Shown here one piece after another: positions 8,827-17,693 of a stretch of 64,000 nt of DNA (its first letter is position 1; each line of letters opens with the position of its first letter). The DNA lies in the NCBI GenBank assembly GCA_964588705.1, contig CAZPQV010000003.1:1-64000 (forward strand), given 5' to 3'. Position numbers and translations under genes: made by a program. A model generated the notes under the pieces. The model was not told the DNA's origin. It did no database searches and worked only from the letters and a program-made list of their open reading frames with translations. The DNA is from CAZPQV01 sp964588705 (GTDB lineage Bacteria; Bacteroidota; Bacteroidia; Flavobacteriales; Weeksellaceae).

Positions 8827-9341
8827 AAGTTTTTATTCAAATATCGGTCCGGATAGCTCAACTTATGGCTCTGTCGTTTTCCGTTTACGACTATATGAAT
8901 AATATTAATCTGATCATCAAAAAGATTATAAAGAACACTTACCGATGCTTCAATTTTTTTCGGTGAAGTAACAGTTTCAGATTCTAAATAAACATTTACC
9001 GATTCACTGTCTTCTTCATAACCAACGTAATTGATTTTCAAAAGTTTGCCGTTTACTTTTAGTTTAAGGTATTCTGATAAATATTTTTCTAACGACTGAT
9101 TCATTTTCTCTTTGGAATTTTTAACTAAAAAATGAACATTTGTTCCGTACTTTTTATTAATTCCATTTTCTAAATCATCCAGAAAGAATTTTCCGGTAAT
9201 CTCAAAAGTTTTACTTTTCGAGTTATAATTAAACTCAACTGAACCTACATGATACGGATGAACATCACTCGCAGAAAATAGTAGTGAAAAGAATAATGCA
9301 AATAGTAAAAAGACTTTAGTCATCAGTGGTTTTGAAATCAT
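8823..9341 (-). CDS. DUF6702 family secreted protein
   Basis: Up to 172 residues with a hydrophobic N-terminal signal (MTKVFLLFALFFSLLFSASD). Mature region begins HPYHVGSVEFNYN, the signature of DUF6702, an uncharacterised Bacteroidota family whose genes commonly sit beside HupE/UreJ-like and M1 peptidase genes, as here. Two starts are possible: ATG at 9341, which would coincide with the predicted transcription start, or ATG at 9323, which gives a cleaner signal peptide and a leader of about 19 nt; I favour 9323. Function unknown. Confidence 0.85.
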   Translation of the reverse strand: MISKPLMTKVFLLFALFFSLLFSASDVHPYHVGSVEFNYNSKSKTFEITGKFFLDDLENGINKKYGTNVHFLVKNSKEKMNQSLEKYLSEYLKLKVNGKLLKINYVGYEEDSESVNVYLESETVTSPKKIEASVSVLYNLFDDQINIIHIVVNGKRQSHKLSYPDRYLNKNF

Positions 9342-9345
9342 AAAA

Positions 9346-9375
9346 CGAAATTAATCATTATTTTCGTATTCCAAA
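9346..9375 (-). promoter_or_regulatory. Promoter of the DUF6702 gene
   Basis: Minus strand TTTG (9375-9372), an 18-nt spacer and TAATTTCG (9353-9346), 7 of 8 matches to TAnnTTTG. It lies in the 42-nt divergent gap shared with the HupE-like gene. Confidence 0.5.
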
Positions 9376-9383
9376 TTCAGATT

Positions 9384-9962
9384 ATGTCCGATTTCATTTT
9401 TTACCTAAAACTCGGTTGGGAGCACATTATTTCTTTAGATGCGCTGGATCATCAACTCTTGGTTTTGGCACTTATCGTGGTTTACAGCTTCAACGATTTC
9501 AAAAAATTGCTCATTCTTGTTACGGCGTTCACCATCGGACATTCCATTACTTTGGCTCTGAGCGTGTTGGATGCTTTCAGAATTCCATCAGATTGGGTTG
9601 AATTTTTAATTCCGCTAACCATCGTCATTACCGCTTTCGACAATATTTTACTGCGGAACAGAACCAAAAGTTTAATTAAAATGAACTATTGGCTGGCTTT
9701 AATTTTCGGACTGATCCACGGAATGGGTTTTGCCAATATCGCACGAATGACTTTGGCTGAAGAACAGAATATTGCAGTTCCGTTATTAGGGTTCAACATC
9801 GGACTTGAATTGGGACAAATCGTAGTTGTTATCGCCTTTTTGATTTTGAGCTTCATTATTACAAACCTGTTCAGAGTTTCGAAAAAAGACTGGATTATGT
9901 TTATTTCTTCAGGGATATTTGCATTGTCTCTGAAAATGGCTTTAGAAAGAATTCCTTTTTAA
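9384..9962 (+). CDS. HupE/UreJ family membrane protein
   Basis: 192 residues with about five hydrophobic helices, including a HSITLALSVL segment and GLIHGMGFANIAR. HupE/UreJ family proteins in other bacteria are nickel (or cobalt) permeases or accessory proteins; the conserved His-containing segments (LDALDHQLLVLA; TIGHSIT; LIHGMGFA) are seen here. In Flavobacteriia such genes are often next to DUF6702 and M1 peptidase genes, so the substrate may not be nickel. The M1 peptidase starts 62 nt after the stop, behind its own -7 box. Confidence 0.85.
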   Translation: MSDFIFYLKLGWEHIISLDALDHQLLVLALIVVYSFNDFKKLLILVTAFTIGHSITLALSVLDAFRIPSDWVEFLIPLTIVITAFDNILLRNRTKSLIKMNYWLALIFGLIHGMGFANIARMTLAEEQNIAVPLLGFNIGLELGQIVVVIAFLILSFIITNLFRVSKKDWIMFISSGIFALSLKMALERIPF

Positions 9963-9998
9963 TCGGAATAAATAATCATTCAGTTATCAAAAATTAAT

Positions 9999-10006
9999 TA
10001 TTTTTG
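9999..10006 (+). promoter_or_regulatory. -7 element of the M1 peptidase gene
   Basis: TATTTTTG, an exact TAnnTTTG match, ends 18 nt before the ATG at 10025. No convincing -33 box. Confidence 0.45.
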
Positions 10007-10024
10007 ATAGTTCTAAAGTAAAAA

Positions 10025-12409
10025 ATGAAAACTCTTCCATTTATGAAATTTCTAGTTTCAATTTTAACCCTGTTTTTATTCATCGTTTCCAATGGACAAA
10101 ACATCCAAAACAATCCTGGCAGCAATCACGGAAATAAATTTGAGCAGTTAGGCACTATTCTGCCAACTCCAAATGTTTACCGAACGGCTTCGGGCGCGCC
10201 CGGACATGCTTATTGGCAGCAAAGGGCAGATTATGAAATTTCGGCTTATCTGGATGAAGAAAAAAGAAATCTGAAAGGTTCACAAACTGTTACTTACTAC
10301 AACAATTCACCGGATAATCTTGATTATCTGTGGCTTCAGCTGGATGAAAACGAACAGTCATCAACCAAAAACGCAGGTTATGGTTTTTCTTCTTATTTGC
10401 CCGAACAAACCACCACAGACCAATTAAAAGTTACTGAAATTCCCGCAAAAGACAATGGATACGGTGTAAATCTCGACAAAGTAACCGATGCTGCAGGAAA
10501 TCCGTTAAAATATCAGGTCAATAAAACCATGATGCGTATTGATTTGCCAAAAGTTTTGAAAGCGGGCGAAAAATACACCTTCAAAATCGATTGGAATTAC
10601 AACATCCCAAACCGAATGACAATGGGCGGTCGCGGCGGTTACGAACATTTCCCTGAAGACGGCAACGACCTTTACACGATTACGCAGTGGTTCCCAAGGA
10701 TGTGCGTTTATTCGGACTTCAAAGGATGGCAAAACACACAGTTTACCGGTCGCGGCGAATTTGCTTTGGTTTTCGGAAATTATAAAGTTTCGATGAACGT
10801 TCCCGCAGACCATATTGTAGCGTCAACCGGAGTTGGGAAAAATTTCAAAGAAGTACTTACTCCTGCACAATATTCGAGATGGGAAAAAGCACAAAATTCT
10901 GATGAACCGATTGAAATTGTAACTTTAGATGAAGCCAAAAAAGCAGAAAAAACAAAATCAAAACAGAGAAAAACTTGGATTTTTGAAGCCGAAAACGTAA
11001 GAGATTTTGCCTGGACTTCATCCAGGAAATTTGTTTGGGACGGAATGAAAGTTCATATTCCAGAAAACAACAATAATGTAATGGCCATGAGCCTTTACCC
11101 AAAAGAAGCGTATAATCTTTATCGTAAATATTCAACAAAAGTTGTCGCTCATACCATTAAAACGTATTCGGAATATACCGTTCCTTATCCGTATCCTGTG
11201 GCACAGTCAATAGAGGCGTCAAACGGAATGGAATATCCGATGATTTGTTTCAATTTCGGAAGAACAGAAAAAGACGGAACATATTCCGAAGGCATTAAAA
11301 ACGGAATGATTGGCGTGATTATTCACGAAGTGGGACACAATTTCTTCCCAATGATTATTAATTCCGATGAAAGACAATGGTCGTGGATGGATGAAGGCCT
11401 GAATACTTTTGTACAGTATCTAACCGAATCAACTTGGGACGACAAATTTCCATCGAGAAGAGGTCCGGCGCACACCATAGTAGATTATATGAAATTGCCA
11501 AAAGACCAACTGGAGCCAATTATGAGCAATTCGGATAATATCATTCATTTTGGCCCAAACGCTTACGCAAAACCGGCAACTGCTCTTAATATTCTTCGTG
11601 AAACGGTTATGGGACGCGAACTGTTCGATCCAGCTTTCAAAATGTATTCAAAAAGATGGGCATTCCGTCATCCAGAACCTGCGGATCTTTTCAGAACGAT
11701 GGAAGATGCAAGCGGTGAAGACCTGGATTGGTTTTGGAGGGGATGGTTTTTCGGAACGGATGCAGTAGATATTTCAATCGAAAAAGTTACGGTTGCTTCT
11801 GCCAATGCCGATGCTGAACCACAACCGCAGGAAATGAAATATCAGGTAGATAAACCAATGTCTTCAGACTTTGAAGACATCACAAAACTTCGTAATAAAG
11901 CAGACAGTAATATCAGATATTACACCGATTTAGATAAAGAAACCCGTGATTTTTACTGGAGATACAACCGCGGCATGGAAAAAGTGGATACTGATAAAAC
12001 TTATACAATAACTGCCAATAATCTCGAGAAAGTTCCGCAAAATGAAAAAGCGAAAGTAAAAAGTATCAACGCTTATCAAATTGATTTTGCCAACAAAGGC
12101 GGTTTGGTAATGCCAATTATTCTTGAGTTTACTTTTGAGGACGGAAGCACAGTGCAGGACTATCACAAAGCTCAGATTTGGAGACATAATGAGAAAAATG
12201 TTTCTATCACCTATTATTTCGATAAAAAACTGAAGTCCATTCACCTCGATCCTTTGAAACAAACGGCAGACATCGATGACAGCAATAATCATTGGGGAAA
12301 TATTCCGGAAGCAACTTCAAGATTTGAAGTATTTAAACAGAAAACAGAAGCTGCAAGAAGAGGCGCTGCCACCAACAGAATAAATCCGATGCAGGCGGCT
12401 AAGAAATAA
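10025..12409 (+). CDS. M1 family zinc metallopeptidase
   Basis: 794 residues with an N-terminal signal peptide (FLVSILTLFLFIVSNGQ). Zinc-binding HEVGH, followed by WMDEGLNTF, forms the HExxH-18-E gluzincin signature of family M1 aminopeptidases. The catalytic domain is preceded by a beta-rich N-terminal domain (residues about 40-290) and followed by a C-terminal beta domain; the tail is Ala/Arg-rich. The usual GxMEN exopeptidase motif appears here as SNGMEYP, a variant common in secreted Bacteroidota members. Probably exported; substrates unknown. Confidence 0.93.
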   Translation: MKTLPFMKFLVSILTLFLFIVSNGQNIQNNPGSNHGNKFEQLGTILPTPNVYRTASGAPGHAYWQQRADYEISAYLDEEKRNLKGSQTVTYYNNSPDNLDYLWLQLDENEQSSTKNAGYGFSSYLPEQTTTDQLKVTEIPAKDNGYGVNLDKVTDAAGNPLKYQVNKTMMRIDLPKVLKAGEKYTFKIDWNYNIPNRMTMGGRGGYEHFPEDGNDLYTITQWFPRMCVYSDFKGWQNTQFTGRGEFALVFGNYKVSMNVPADHIVASTGVGKNFKEVLTPAQYSRWEKAQNSDEPIEIVTLDEAKKAEKTKSKQRKTWIFEAENVRDFAWTSSRKFVWDGMKVHIPENNNNVMAMSLYPKEAYNLYRKYSTKVVAHTIKTYSEYTVPYPYPVAQSIEASNGMEYPMICFNFGRTEKDGTYSEGIKNGMIGVIIHEVGHNFFPMIINSDERQWSWMDEGLNTFVQYLTESTWDDKFPSRRGPAHTIVDYMKLPKDQLEPIMSNSDNIIHFGPNAYAKPATALNILRETVMGRELFDPAFKMYSKRWAFRHPEPADLFRTMEDASGEDLDWFWRGWFFGTDAVDISIEKVTVASANADAEPQPQEMKYQVDKPMSSDFEDITKLRNKADSNIRYYTDLDKETRDFYWRYNRGMEKVDTDKTYTITANNLEKVPQNEKAKVKSINAYQIDFANKGGLVMPIILEFTFEDGSTVQDYHKAQIWRHNEKNVSITYYFDKKLKSIHLDPLKQTADIDDSNNHWGNIPEATSRFEVFKQKTEAARRGAATNRINPMQAAKK

Positions 12410-12448
12410 AAATTGATTACATTAAAATCTTGCAACTGTAAAACATAA

Positions 12449-12476
12449 ATATCCTGAAATTTCAGGATATTTTTTT
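12449..12476 (+). terminator. Terminator after the M1 peptidase gene
   Basis: A perfect 22-nt palindrome (12449-12470, arms ATATCCTGAAA/TTTCAGGATAT) followed by a run of T, 40 nt after the stop codon. Confidence 0.85.
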
Positions 12477-12524
12477 CTGCCAAAATTTCACTTTTCTTTA
12501 ACAGTGAATGACAATTTTTCGAGA

Positions 12525-12532
12525 TATTTTTG
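12525..12532 (+). promoter_or_regulatory. -7 element of groESL
   Basis: TATTTTTG matches TAnnTTTG exactly and gives a leader of about 52 nt before groES. No CIRCE inverted repeat is present, so HrcA control is unlikely. Confidence 0.45.
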
Positions 12533-12588
12533 TTGGCACACTGTTAGATAAAGAGAAGTCAGAAAATAATTAATCAAATACTAATATT

Positions 12589-12867
12589 ATGTCAGTAAAT
12601 TTCAAACCATTATCAGACAGAGTTTTGATAGAGCCCAATGCGGCTGAAACAACTACCGCTTCAGGAATCATCATTCCGGATACGGCTAAAGAAAAACCAC
12701 AGGAAGGAACTGTAGTAGCAGTTGGACCAGGCAAAAAAGACGAACCAACCACCGTAAAAGTAGGCGATAAAGTGCTTTACGGGAAATATTCAGGTTCTGA
12801 ATTGAAGTTGGATGGAAAAGATTTTCTTATTGTAAGAGAAGGAGATTTATTGGGAATCTTGGGATAG
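12589..12867 (+). CDS. groES: Co-chaperonin GroES (Cpn10)
   Basis: 92 residues, normal Cpn10 length. Seven subunits cap the GroEL ring and close the folding chamber. Diagnostic sequence: FKPLSDRVLIEPNAAE at the N-terminus, the mobile loop ETTTASGIIIPD, KVLYGKYSGSELKLDG and a C-terminal EGDLLGILG. First gene of the groES-groEL operon, with groEL 88 nt downstream across a heptad-repeat tract. Confidence 0.98.
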   Translation: MSVNFKPLSDRVLIEPNAAETTTASGIIIPDTAKEKPQEGTVVAVGPGKKDEPTTVKVGDKVLYGKYSGSELKLDGKDFLIVREGDLLGILG

Positions 12868-12914
12868 AGTTCAGACTGAAACTTGGTGTTATTTATTTTA
12901 AAAATTATTAACTA

Positions 12915-12950
12915 AAATCTGACGTCTGAAATCTGACGTCTAAAATCTGA
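12915..12950 (+). repeat. Heptad repeat tract, groES-groEL junction
   Basis: Five 7-nt units of the form AATCTGA/CGTCTGA; two longer 14-nt copies (AAATCTGACGTCT) are exact. It ends 5 nt before the groEL ATG. One of the period-7 tracts described under findings. Confidence 0.85.
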
Positions 12951-12955
12951 AAATT

Positions 12956-14578
12956 ATGGCAAAAGAAATAAAATTCGATATTGAATCAAGAGACGCCCTA
13001 AAAAGAGGTGTTGACGCTCTTGCAAACGCAGTAAAAGTAACTTTGGGACCTAAAGGTAGAAACGTAGTCATCGAAAAATCTTTCGGTGCACCTCATGTTA
13101 CTAAAGACGGAGTTTCTGTAGCGAAAGAAATCGAATTGGAAGACAAAGTGGAAAACATGGGAGCTCAAATGGTAAAAGAAGTAGCTTCCAAAACCAATGA
13201 CATCGCAGGTGACGGAACCACTACCGCAACCGTTTTGGCACAGGCAATCGTTCGCGAAGGTCTGAAAAACGTAGCAGCAGGTGCAAATCCAATGGATTTG
13301 AAAAGAGGAATCGACAAGGCAGTTTCTGCCGTAGTTGAAAACCTGAAATCTCAGTCTCAGGAAGTAGGTGAAAATGCAGAAAAAATCAAGCAGGTAGCTT
13401 CAATTTCTGCCAACAACGACGACACTATTGGTGCATTGATTTCTGAGGCATTCGGAAAAGTAGGCAAAGAAGGTGTTATCACTGTTGAAGAAGCAAAAGG
13501 AACCGATACAACGGTTGATGTTGTCGAAGGAATGCAGTTCGACAGAGGTTATCAGTCGCCGTATTTCGTGACCAATCCTGAAAAAATGGTTGCGGAACTG
13601 GAGAACCCGTACATCCTTTTAGTTGAAAAGAAAATTTCTTCGATGAAAGAACTTCTTCCGGTTCTTGAGCCGGTTGCACAGGCAGGAAAATCACTTCTTA
13701 TTATTTCTGAAGAAGTTGAGGGTGAAGCACTTGCAACTTTAGTGGTAAACAAATTAAGAGGTTCGCTTAAGATCGCTGCTGTAAAAGCACCAGGTTTCGG
13801 CGACAGAAGAAAAGCAATGCTGGAAGATATCGCTATTCTTACAGGCGGACAGGTAATTTCTGAAGAAAGAGGTTTCACCATGGAAAACGCTACTCTTGAA
13901 ATGCTGGGTACTGCTGAAAAAATTACCATCGATAAAGATAACACAACCATCGTAAACGGCGGTGGCGACGAAGCGCAGATCAAAGGTAGAGTAAACCAGA
14001 TCAAAGCGCAGATGGAAACCACAACTTCCGATTACGACAGAGAAAAACTTCAGGAAAGACTGGCAAAATTGGCAGGTGGAGTTGCAGTTCTTTACGTAGG
14101 TGCCGCTTCTGAAGTGGAAATGAAAGAGAAAAAAGACAGAGTTGATGACGCACTTCACGCAACCAGAGCTGCTGTTGAAGAAGGAATCGTTCCTGGTGGT
14201 GGTGTAGCGCTTGTTAGAAGTATCTCTAACCTAAACATCGAAGGAATCAACCCTGATGAAACTACCGGTATCAAAATCGTGAAAAGAGCGATTGAAGAAC
14301 CACTTCGTCAAATCGTTGCCAACGCTGGTGGCGAAGGTTCTGTAATCGTTGCAAAAGTTGCCGACGGCAGCGGAGATTTCGGTTACAACGCGAAAAATGA
14401 CGAGTACGTAAATATGTACGAAGCTGGAATTATCGACCCTACCAAAGTGGTACGTGTCGCACTTGAAAACGCTGCATCAGTTGCAGGAATGCTGTTGACT
14501 ACCGAGTGTGTAGTAACAGAAATCAAGAAAGACGAACCTGCAATGCCGATGGGTGGTGGAATGCCGGGAATGATGTAA
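12956..14578 (+). CDS. groEL: Chaperonin GroEL (Cpn60)
   Basis: 540 residues, full length. Forms the double-ring ATP-driven folding chamber. Clear motifs: VTLGPKGRNVVIEKSFG (ATP binding), AGDGTTTATVLAQAIV, the cpn60 signature AAVEEGIVPGGGVAL near residue 400, and the Gly-Met C-terminal tail (PMGGGMPGMM). Second gene of the groESL operon. Confidence 0.99.
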   Translation: MAKEIKFDIESRDALKRGVDALANAVKVTLGPKGRNVVIEKSFGAPHVTKDGVSVAKEIELEDKVENMGAQMVKEVASKTNDIAGDGTTTATVLAQAIVREGLKNVAAGANPMDLKRGIDKAVSAVVENLKSQSQEVGENAEKIKQVASISANNDDTIGALISEAFGKVGKEGVITVEEAKGTDTTVDVVEGMQFDRGYQSPYFVTNPEKMVAELENPYILLVEKKISSMKELLPVLEPVAQAGKSLLIISEEVEGEALATLVVNKLRGSLKIAAVKAPGFGDRRKAMLEDIAILTGGQVISEERGFTMENATLEMLGTAEKITIDKDNTTIVNGGGDEAQIKGRVNQIKAQMETTTSDYDREKLQERLAKLAGGVAVLYVGAASEVEMKEKKDRVDDALHATRAAVEEGIVPGGGVALVRSISNLNIEGINPDETTGIKIVKRAIEEPLRQIVANAGGEGSVIVAKVADGSGDFGYNAKNDEYVNMYEAGIIDPTKVVRVALENAASVAGMLLTTECVVTEIKKDEPAMPMGGGMPGMM

Positions 14579-14613
14579 GGAAGCTGGAAGCTGGAGGCGA
14601 GAAGCCCGAAGTT
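14579..14613 (+). repeat. Heptad repeat tract after groEL
   Basis: Five 7-nt units starting directly after the stop codon: GGAAGCT twice, GGAGGCG, AGAAGCC, CGAAGTT. The same unit type recurs at 30812-30839 and 51566-51600. Confidence 0.8.
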
Positions 14614-14628
14614 TTAACCAATCATAAT

Positions 14629-14662
14629 AAAATCCGTTCAGAATTTTCTGGACGGATTTTTT
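14629..14662 (+). terminator. groESL terminator
   Basis: A 15-bp stem with one G-T pair (14629-14643 with 14646-14660) and a trailing T run, about 50 nt after groEL. Confidence 0.85.
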
Positions 14663-14720
14663 ATTCCCCTCTTTTCAAGAGGTGTTGCCTCGTAACGAAG
14701 TGGAGAATACACGGAGTTCA

Positions 14721-14782
14721 ACACTTCTCCCCAACTCTCCAACTCCCCAACTCTCCAACTCTCCAACTCCCCCACTCTCCGA
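14721..14782 (+). repeat. Octad repeat tract
   Basis: Six or more 8-nt units of the form CCAACTCT/CCAACTCC in the groEL to 14864 gap. The preceding stretch (14666-14715) contains a CCTCTT/AAGAGG hairpin and resembles degenerate intergenic repeats I recall from related genomes. Nothing coding is seen in this 286-nt gap. Confidence 0.8.
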
Positions 14783-14863
14783 CCAAAAATCGGTCAGGGC
14801 TAAAGATTCTGTATTTCAATTTTAACTTCCGTCCTGAAAAGACATCTATTAATAAACTCCTTT

Positions 14864-15454
14864 ATGAAAAACTCAAAAATTCTGCATTCAGTATTTGTAT
14901 TCTCATTATTAATATTATTCAGTTTTGCAGGAAAAGACGAACCGATTTCGGTAACTGTAAAAATTGAAATGATGCCGGACACCAAGTTCGAACACGGCAC
15001 TTTAACCATCAAAGAAACCGGACAAACATTTGAAATCACCGAAGCAAAAGACTTTACCATTCCTTTAAAAAAAGGAAAATACACTTTCAGATTTACCTCC
15101 GAAACACCTCATCTTCTTTCTTATCCGGGAAAAATAACTGATAAGGAAAACGTTGTAAAAATTGCTTTAGGCACATATAAACTCCATATGCAGGAATACG
15201 CCACCGCAGAAAACTGGCAGCAACTTCTGAAAGAAGAGAAATTAAAATTCGTTCACTTTGGAATTGCTCCGGCCAATGAAAAGGAATTCTTCGAAAAATA
15301 CAGAATCGGCGTGAAAAGCGAAGGATGCGTTATTACACCAACACTATCAACAGCCACAAAAACCAATAATGAAATCGTAGCCGATTATCTTTCTTCAAAA
15401 TTTGGAGAAAACTGGAAAAAAGAACTGAAGTTTACACCTTTCGGATTAGAATAA
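14864..15454 (+). CDS. Secreted protein of unknown function
   Basis: 196 residues with a signal peptide (about residues 5-24, VFVFSLLILFSFAGK). The mature N-terminal half is predicted beta-rich (VTVKIEMMPD, GTLTIKETGQTF, KGKYTFRF), like a small carboxypeptidase-regulatory or FixG-type sandwich; the C-terminal half contains FEKYRIGVKSEGCVIT and a terminal Trp/Lys-rich helix (FGENWKKELKF). I do not recognise a characterised family. It stands alone between the groESL terminator and the convergent small gene at 15496. Confidence 0.75.
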   Translation: MKNSKILHSVFVFSLLILFSFAGKDEPISVTVKIEMMPDTKFEHGTLTIKETGQTFEITEAKDFTIPLKKGKYTFRFTSETPHLLSYPGKITDKENVVKIALGTYKLHMQEYATAENWQQLLKEEKLKFVHFGIAPANEKEFFEKYRIGVKSEGCVITPTLSTATKTNNEIVADYLSSKFGENWKKELKFTPFGLE

Positions 15455-15495
15455 AAAAGCACTGGAAGAGTTTATAACCTTACCATTTTTTGGTT

Positions 15496-15711
15496 CTATG
15501 AATAGGCCTCTTTGAAACGGGCAATCAGTTCATCCAGTTTTTCGATGTGTACATAAACCGTTTTCACTTCGACAAACTTTGGCGATTTGTAATAAACTTC
15601 ATGGAAATCCATATTTCCATTGCCTACTTTTACGATTTTCAGAACTTCAATATTCAGTTTTTTCAATTCGTCTTTCAACACTTGAAATTCATCGTTGATA
15701 TGCGTTTCCAT
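15496..15711 (-). CDS. Small conserved hypothetical protein
   Basis: 71 residues, acidic and basic residues alternating, no signal peptide or membrane helix. Predicted helix-strand-strand-helix (FQVLKDELKKLNIEVLKIVK; VEVKTVYVHIEKLDELIARF). It begins 11 nt after the stop of the ABC transporter gene on the same strand, so it is probably its operon partner. Function unknown. Confidence 0.65.
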   Translation of the reverse strand: METHINDEFQVLKDELKKLNIEVLKIVKVGNGNMDFHEVYYKSPKFVEVKTVYVHIEKLDELIARFKEAYS

Positions 15712-15722
15712 AGTTTTATTAA

Positions 15723-17474
15723 TTAGTTTTCTTCGCTTTCTTCCAGTTCGTGTTTCAGCTGTGCTTTATACAGCGTAGCGTAATATCCGTTGCGTTGCAG
15801 CAGTTCAGTGTGCTTTCCTTCTTCCACAATTTTACCACCATCCATTACGATAATTTTATCAGCTTTTTCAATTGTTGAAAGTCGGTGAGCAATGATAATC
15901 GATGTTCGGTTTTGGGTAATTTTTTCAGTAGCCCTTTGGATCAGTTTTTCACTTTCGTGGTCGATTGAAGATGTTGCTTCATCCAAAATCAATATTTTCG
16001 GATTAGAAAGATAAGCGCGAAGGAACGACAGTAGCTGTCTTTGTCCCAATGAAATGGAAGAACCTCTTTCACTCACCACATAATCATATTCACCCGGAAG
16101 CTGTCTGATAAAATCATCTACTTCGATTTCAGCAGCAGCTTTTTTTATTTTATCTAAAGTAATAGTGTCATCACCAAAAGCGAGATTCTCGTAAATACTT
16201 CCGTGGAACAGGAAAACATCCTGCAGCACGACACCAATATGACTTCTTAAGTTGTAAAGTTCGTAATCTTTCAGATTAACATCATCAATTAAAATACTTC
16301 CGGAATTGATGTCGTAAAGTCGGGTAATTAAACTGATAATGGTGGTTTTTCCGGCTCCTGTTGCACCGACAATCGCTACACTTTCACCCGGATTAACTTT
16401 GAAACTGATACCTTTCAGCACTTCCTGCTTCTCATCATAAGAAAAACGCACATCACGAAATTCGATCTTGCCTTCAAATTCATCTTTCATCACTTTCCCC
16501 TCATTCGTCATCTGGAAATCTTCATCAATTAAGCCAAGAACACGCTCTGCACCAACAATTCCTCGCTGGATGTTGTTGAAACGGTCGGCTATCTGTCTCA
16601 ACGGACGAATCAGCATTGAAATATACTGGATGAAGGCAATTACAACCCCAGCTGTAATCGTGATATACCCTCCATAAAAAAGAATGAATCCGATAAATAC
16701 AGAAGAAATCAGTTCAACCACCGGAAAGAAAAGAGAGAAGATGAATACAGTTCTCAACAGCGCACCTTTCAGGGTTATGTTGATTTCATCAAACTTTTTA
16801 AATTCCTGTTCTTCCCTGTTGAACACCTGAATGATTTGCATCCCTGCTAAACGCTCCTGCACGAAGGAATTCTGATTTGCAGTCCAGGTTCTTTCATCTC
16901 CAAATGCTTTTTTCAATCGCTTCTGGAAAAATCTCGTAATAACCACCATCAGTGGAAGAATCACCAACGAAATATAGGTAAGATTGGCGTCCGTCTGATA
17001 CATCATAATTAATACAAAAATGATTCTCAGAACATCTCCAAATACCATCAGAAAACCGTCGGTATAAACCGTGGCAATGGTTTCAACATCGCCAACAGCA
17101 CGTGTTACCAGTTGACCGATAGGCGTTTTATCGAAAAAAGAGGTTTTAAAATAAATCAGTTTGTTGTAAAGTCTTTCACGGATGTCGCGGATAACATTCT
17201 GCGAAATGAAATTAGAAAACCATACGAGGAAAAAGTTTAGAAAAGTTTCCAACACCACCAAACCGATTAGCCAGTAGATGTGCTTCATCATTTGGTTTTT
17301 GTCACCCAGTTTAATGATGTCGATATCCACAATCTGCATCGTGAGATAAGGTCTGTACGTAGAAACCACCGATAGTAAAATAGAAATTACCAATGCAATG
17401 ATGAACCACGACCGGAATTTCATCCCAATCGTGAAAAGTCTTTTGATAATTTGCCAGGTGCTTTGCTTTTTCAT
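15723..17474 (-). CDS. ABC exporter, fused permease and ATPase (MsbA-like)
   Basis: 583 residues, a half-transporter that would work as a homodimer or heterodimer in the inner membrane. Six transmembrane helices occupy about residues 15-320. The ATPase domain has Walker A GATGAGKTT, signature SLGQRQ (Gly form of LSGGQ, SLGQR in many exporters), Walker B ILILDEATSS and the switch His in IIAHRLST. Type IV exporters of this kind move lipids, peptides or drugs; the substrate is not evident. Followed by the small gene at 15496. Confidence 0.9.
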   Translation of the reverse strand: MKKQSTWQIIKRLFTIGMKFRSWFIIALVISILLSVVSTYRPYLTMQIVDIDIIKLGDKNQMMKHIYWLIGLVVLETFLNFFLVWFSNFISQNVIRDIRERLYNKLIYFKTSFFDKTPIGQLVTRAVGDVETIATVYTDGFLMVFGDVLRIIFVLIMMYQTDANLTYISLVILPLMVVITRFFQKRLKKAFGDERTWTANQNSFVQERLAGMQIIQVFNREEQEFKKFDEINITLKGALLRTVFIFSLFFPVVELISSVFIGFILFYGGYITITAGVVIAFIQYISMLIRPLRQIADRFNNIQRGIVGAERVLGLIDEDFQMTNEGKVMKDEFEGKIEFRDVRFSYDEKQEVLKGISFKVNPGESVAIVGATGAGKTTIISLITRLYDINSGSILIDDVNLKDYELYNLRSHIGVVLQDVFLFHGSIYENLAFGDDTITLDKIKKAAAEIEVDDFIRQLPGEYDYVVSERGSSISLGQRQLLSFLRAYLSNPKILILDEATSSIDHESEKLIQRATEKITQNRTSIIIAHRLSTIEKADKIIVMDGGKIVEEGKHTELLQRNGYYATLYKAQLKHELEESEEN

Positions 17475-17513
17475 TCAGAACAGATGCAAATTTACGAAAA
17501 AGAGCGGAGTTTT

Positions 17514-17555
17514 GAATTTCGAGTTTCGGGTTTCGAGCTTCGAGCTCTTGAATTC
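17514..17555 (-). repeat. Heptad repeat tract upstream of the ABC exporter
   Basis: Six 7-nt units read on the plus strand as GAATTTC, GAGTTTC, GGGTTTC, GAGCTTC, GAGCTCT, TGAATTC. It lies 40 nt before the exporter ATG, between it and the co-directional transposase. Confidence 0.8.
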
Positions 17556-17610
17556 TAGTCCCAGAAATATCATTTCTAAATAACTTGGTGAGCTTAAATT
17601 ATGCTATGAA

Positions 17611-17675
17611 GTCGCGGAGCGACGAATATTGGTAGAAAATGTAATGAGAAAAAATGCGAAGCGCCAGAGGCGCGA
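17611..17675 (+). repeat. Left REP-like unit
   Basis: Two short hairpins, GTCGC-GGA-GCGAC (17611-17623) and GCGCC-AGA-GGCGC (17661-17673), joined by an AT-rich linker with AATATTGGTAG. It ends 19 nt after the transposase stop codon. Confidence 0.8.
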
Positions 17676-17693
17676 CTTATTGGTTCAGAAAAA

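Noticed and set aside
12533..12548. Sigma-54-like TTGGCACA sequence before groES
   Set aside because: The GC of the -12 element is missing (TTAGAT) and an exact TAnnTTTG box lies just upstream.
12481..12588. CIRCE operator for groESL
   Set aside because: No TTAGCACTC inverted repeat is present.
14721..14782. CRISPR-like array
   Set aside because: Units are 8 nt without spacers; same for the 7-nt tracts.
14506..14967. 153-residue ORF overlapping the groEL end
   Set aside because: Out of frame with groEL, and translates the heptad and octad tracts (PTLQLPNS repeats).
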